DNA of 40,812 nucleotides from Clostridiales bacterium. GTDB taxonomy: Bacteria; Bacillota; Clostridia; Peptostreptococcales; T1SED10-28. Each line of letters opens with the position of its first letter. Within the stretch, counting starts at the first letter, position 1. The notes below the pieces were generated by a model. The model worked only from the letters and a program-made list of their open reading frames with translations. It was not told where the DNA came from and ran no database searches. Below, one piece after another: positions 39,300 through 40,812 of the stretch. A program made the position numbers and the translations under genes. The stretch covers positions 1 through 40,812 of the forward strand of contig SKOH01000058.1 in the NCBI GenBank assembly GCA_007120165.1, written 5' to 3'.

Positions 39300-40607
39300 T
39301 TAGTCAAATACGGTTTGTCCGCTGACTTCAGTGGTTAAGGCTACTAAAGACCGCTCAACAATTTTTCGTCGAAGGGCTTTTGCTTCTTCATGATCCAGCA
39401 TCGGACTTCCCAGTGGATGGGGAATGGCAATTGCCGGAACAATCCGGTTTGCTCCCACCGTTAAGGAAATCGGTACTACTGTACAAATGTGAACCACCGG
39501 AATACCGGCCCGCTCAATTTCTTTCACCATCGTTGCACCGCAACGTGTACAGGTACCTCAGGTGGAGGTTAGGATAACCGCATCCACTCCATCTTTTATC
39601 AGTTCCTGAGAAAACTCTTCTGCAAAGGCTTTGGAACTTGCAACGGAAGTTCCATTTCCGGTCGTAGTATAGAAGTATCGATGAAGCTCTTTGATTTTTC
39701 CTTCTGTTTCCAGGTCCCGTAACACGTCCACTGGAAGTACACAGTCTGCATCCGCATTGGCATAGGTGGGGTCATATCCACCGTGAGCCGTTTCATGACT
39801 GGCTTCTAATAAATCACCCAGATCTGCAATATCATATTTTCCGTATTTAGAAGCACTGGAAGACTCAATTCTATCAGGATTTCCCTTTGGAACAATTCCT
39901 CCCGAGGTTACTAGAGCAACTTTTGCTTTGGTAATGTCAACAATTGGAGGTAATGGGTCTACCCGGTCAAAATTTGGCATGGGATATTCTGTTGTAAAGG
40001 GTTCTCCAGCCATTTTTTTCATCAGCATATCCACCGCTCTTTTTGAACCTCTTGTTTCATGGAAATAGTTTTTTCGAACGCCCATGGGGATATAGTTGTC
40101 CTCATCAGGACTTCCAATTTCTTCTCCATGAAGCATCTTAATCGCCAGACTCGCCATTAATGGAATGGCTTTACGCATTTTTGCTGCGGAGTTGCCGGTT
40201 TCAATAATATGCACCGACTTTTTAAACATGTCTGCTCCGGGGTTTTCCGGATACATACCGGTCATGCTTGGAATGTTTAATTCTTTTTTTACAGCATCCG
40301 CAATCGTACCACAGGCTACACCGTATCGCCCTGCATTGAATGCCGGTCCTGCAATGAAAAGGTCTGCATCGTATTTCTTCACTAATTCCAATACTTCCTC
40401 TTTGGCCTCTTGAAGATTCTCATTAAAGTATGAGTCTCCACAAATAATGGTAGCTACTATTTCACCCTCATCTTTAAGAGCTGCTTGCAGTGCCATCCCC
40501 GGGCCTACGACCCCTTCTCTTACTTCCGGTTTGATATCTGCTTTTTCTTCTCCGCCGATACCGCCGAAAAATTGATTTATATAATGGACAATTCTCTTAG
40601 TACTCAT
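39300..40607 (-). CDS. grdB: Glycine reductase complex selenoprotein B (UGA read as selenocysteine), 435 aa
   Basis: Track ORFs 39558-40607 (ending ...VDAVILTST) and 39300-39530 are in one frame separated by TGA at 39560-39558: ...ILTST-U-GTCTRCGATMVKEIERAGIPVVHICTVVPISLTVGANRIVPAIAIPHPLG. Confidence 0.95.
39531..39560 (-). promoter_or_regulatory. Sec UGA codon and SECIS-like hairpin of grdB
   Basis: UGA at 39560-39558; perfect 6-bp hairpin CGUUGC-GGU-GCAACG at 39545-39531; 18 nt between UGA and the G-starting loop. Confidence 0.7.
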
Positions 40608-40642
40608 TATTTCCCCCCTCTCTAAATTTTAACGGGAATATA

Positions 40643-40812
40643 TTAATCATTGAACTTGCCGAATTCTCCTCGAATATCTTCCATTTCCTGAATGATCTCG
40701 TCGACCTCTAGAACCATTTCCATCATCCCTATTTGATCATCATAAACGCTTTCATCTACTGCACTTTTGAAAGTCTCTTCTACTGCATGAAATACTCTTA
40801 GTCCCAACTGAA
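40643..40812 (-). CDS. grdA: Glycine reductase complex selenoprotein A, C-terminal fragment
   Basis: Manual translation ...[55 protein letters not shown], GrdA-like C-terminus, directly upstream of grdB. Its Sec codon would lie outside the window. Confidence 0.85.
   Translation of the reverse strand, partial: QLGLRVFHAVEETFKSAVDESVYDDQIGMMEMVLEVDEIIQEMEDIRGEFGKFND

Noticed and set aside
39300-39560. grdB as a frameshifted or nonsense-mutated pseudogene
   Set aside because: The frame is unbroken on both sides, only one TGA is present, it lies at the expected Sec site, and a hairpin follows it.

Overview
This is a chromosomal window from an anaerobic, amino-acid-fermenting Firmicute of Clostridia type; lineage is inferred from gene content only. 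Almost all genes are on the minus strand. The main blocks, left to right, are: a 5' fragment of a large glutamine synthetase that is missing from the ORF track; a chorismate mutase-shikimate kinase fusion; MgtC; an MBL/beta-CASP nuclease; ApbE; a HAD hydrolase; a Na/Pi cotransporter; a CopZ-like/MobA/Asp23 cluster; leuS with a T-box leader; an EamA transporter; ssrA (tmRNA), smpB and rnr; a membrane pyrophosphatase (hppA); secG; the glycolytic cluster eno-gpmI-tpiA-pgk-gap; rpoN; a nucleoside-type BMP ABC transporter that encloses a YjjI/YjjW-like glycyl-radical enzyme and activase pair; and the glycine reductase genes grdA(partial)-grdB-grdC-grdD. The two best findings are (1) grdB, which the ORF track splits in two but which reads as one selenoprotein across an in-frame UGA followed by a SECIS-like hairpin, and (2) the functionally undefined YjjI/YjjW glycyl-radical pair embedded between the binding-protein and ATPase genes of a nucleoside-type transporter. 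Smaller observations include an smpB stop codon that shares one base with the predicted tmRNA 5' end, an unlisted small ORF with its own promoter, RBS and terminator, and several candidate operators and intercistronic hairpins. I saw no CRISPR array, IS element or prophage.
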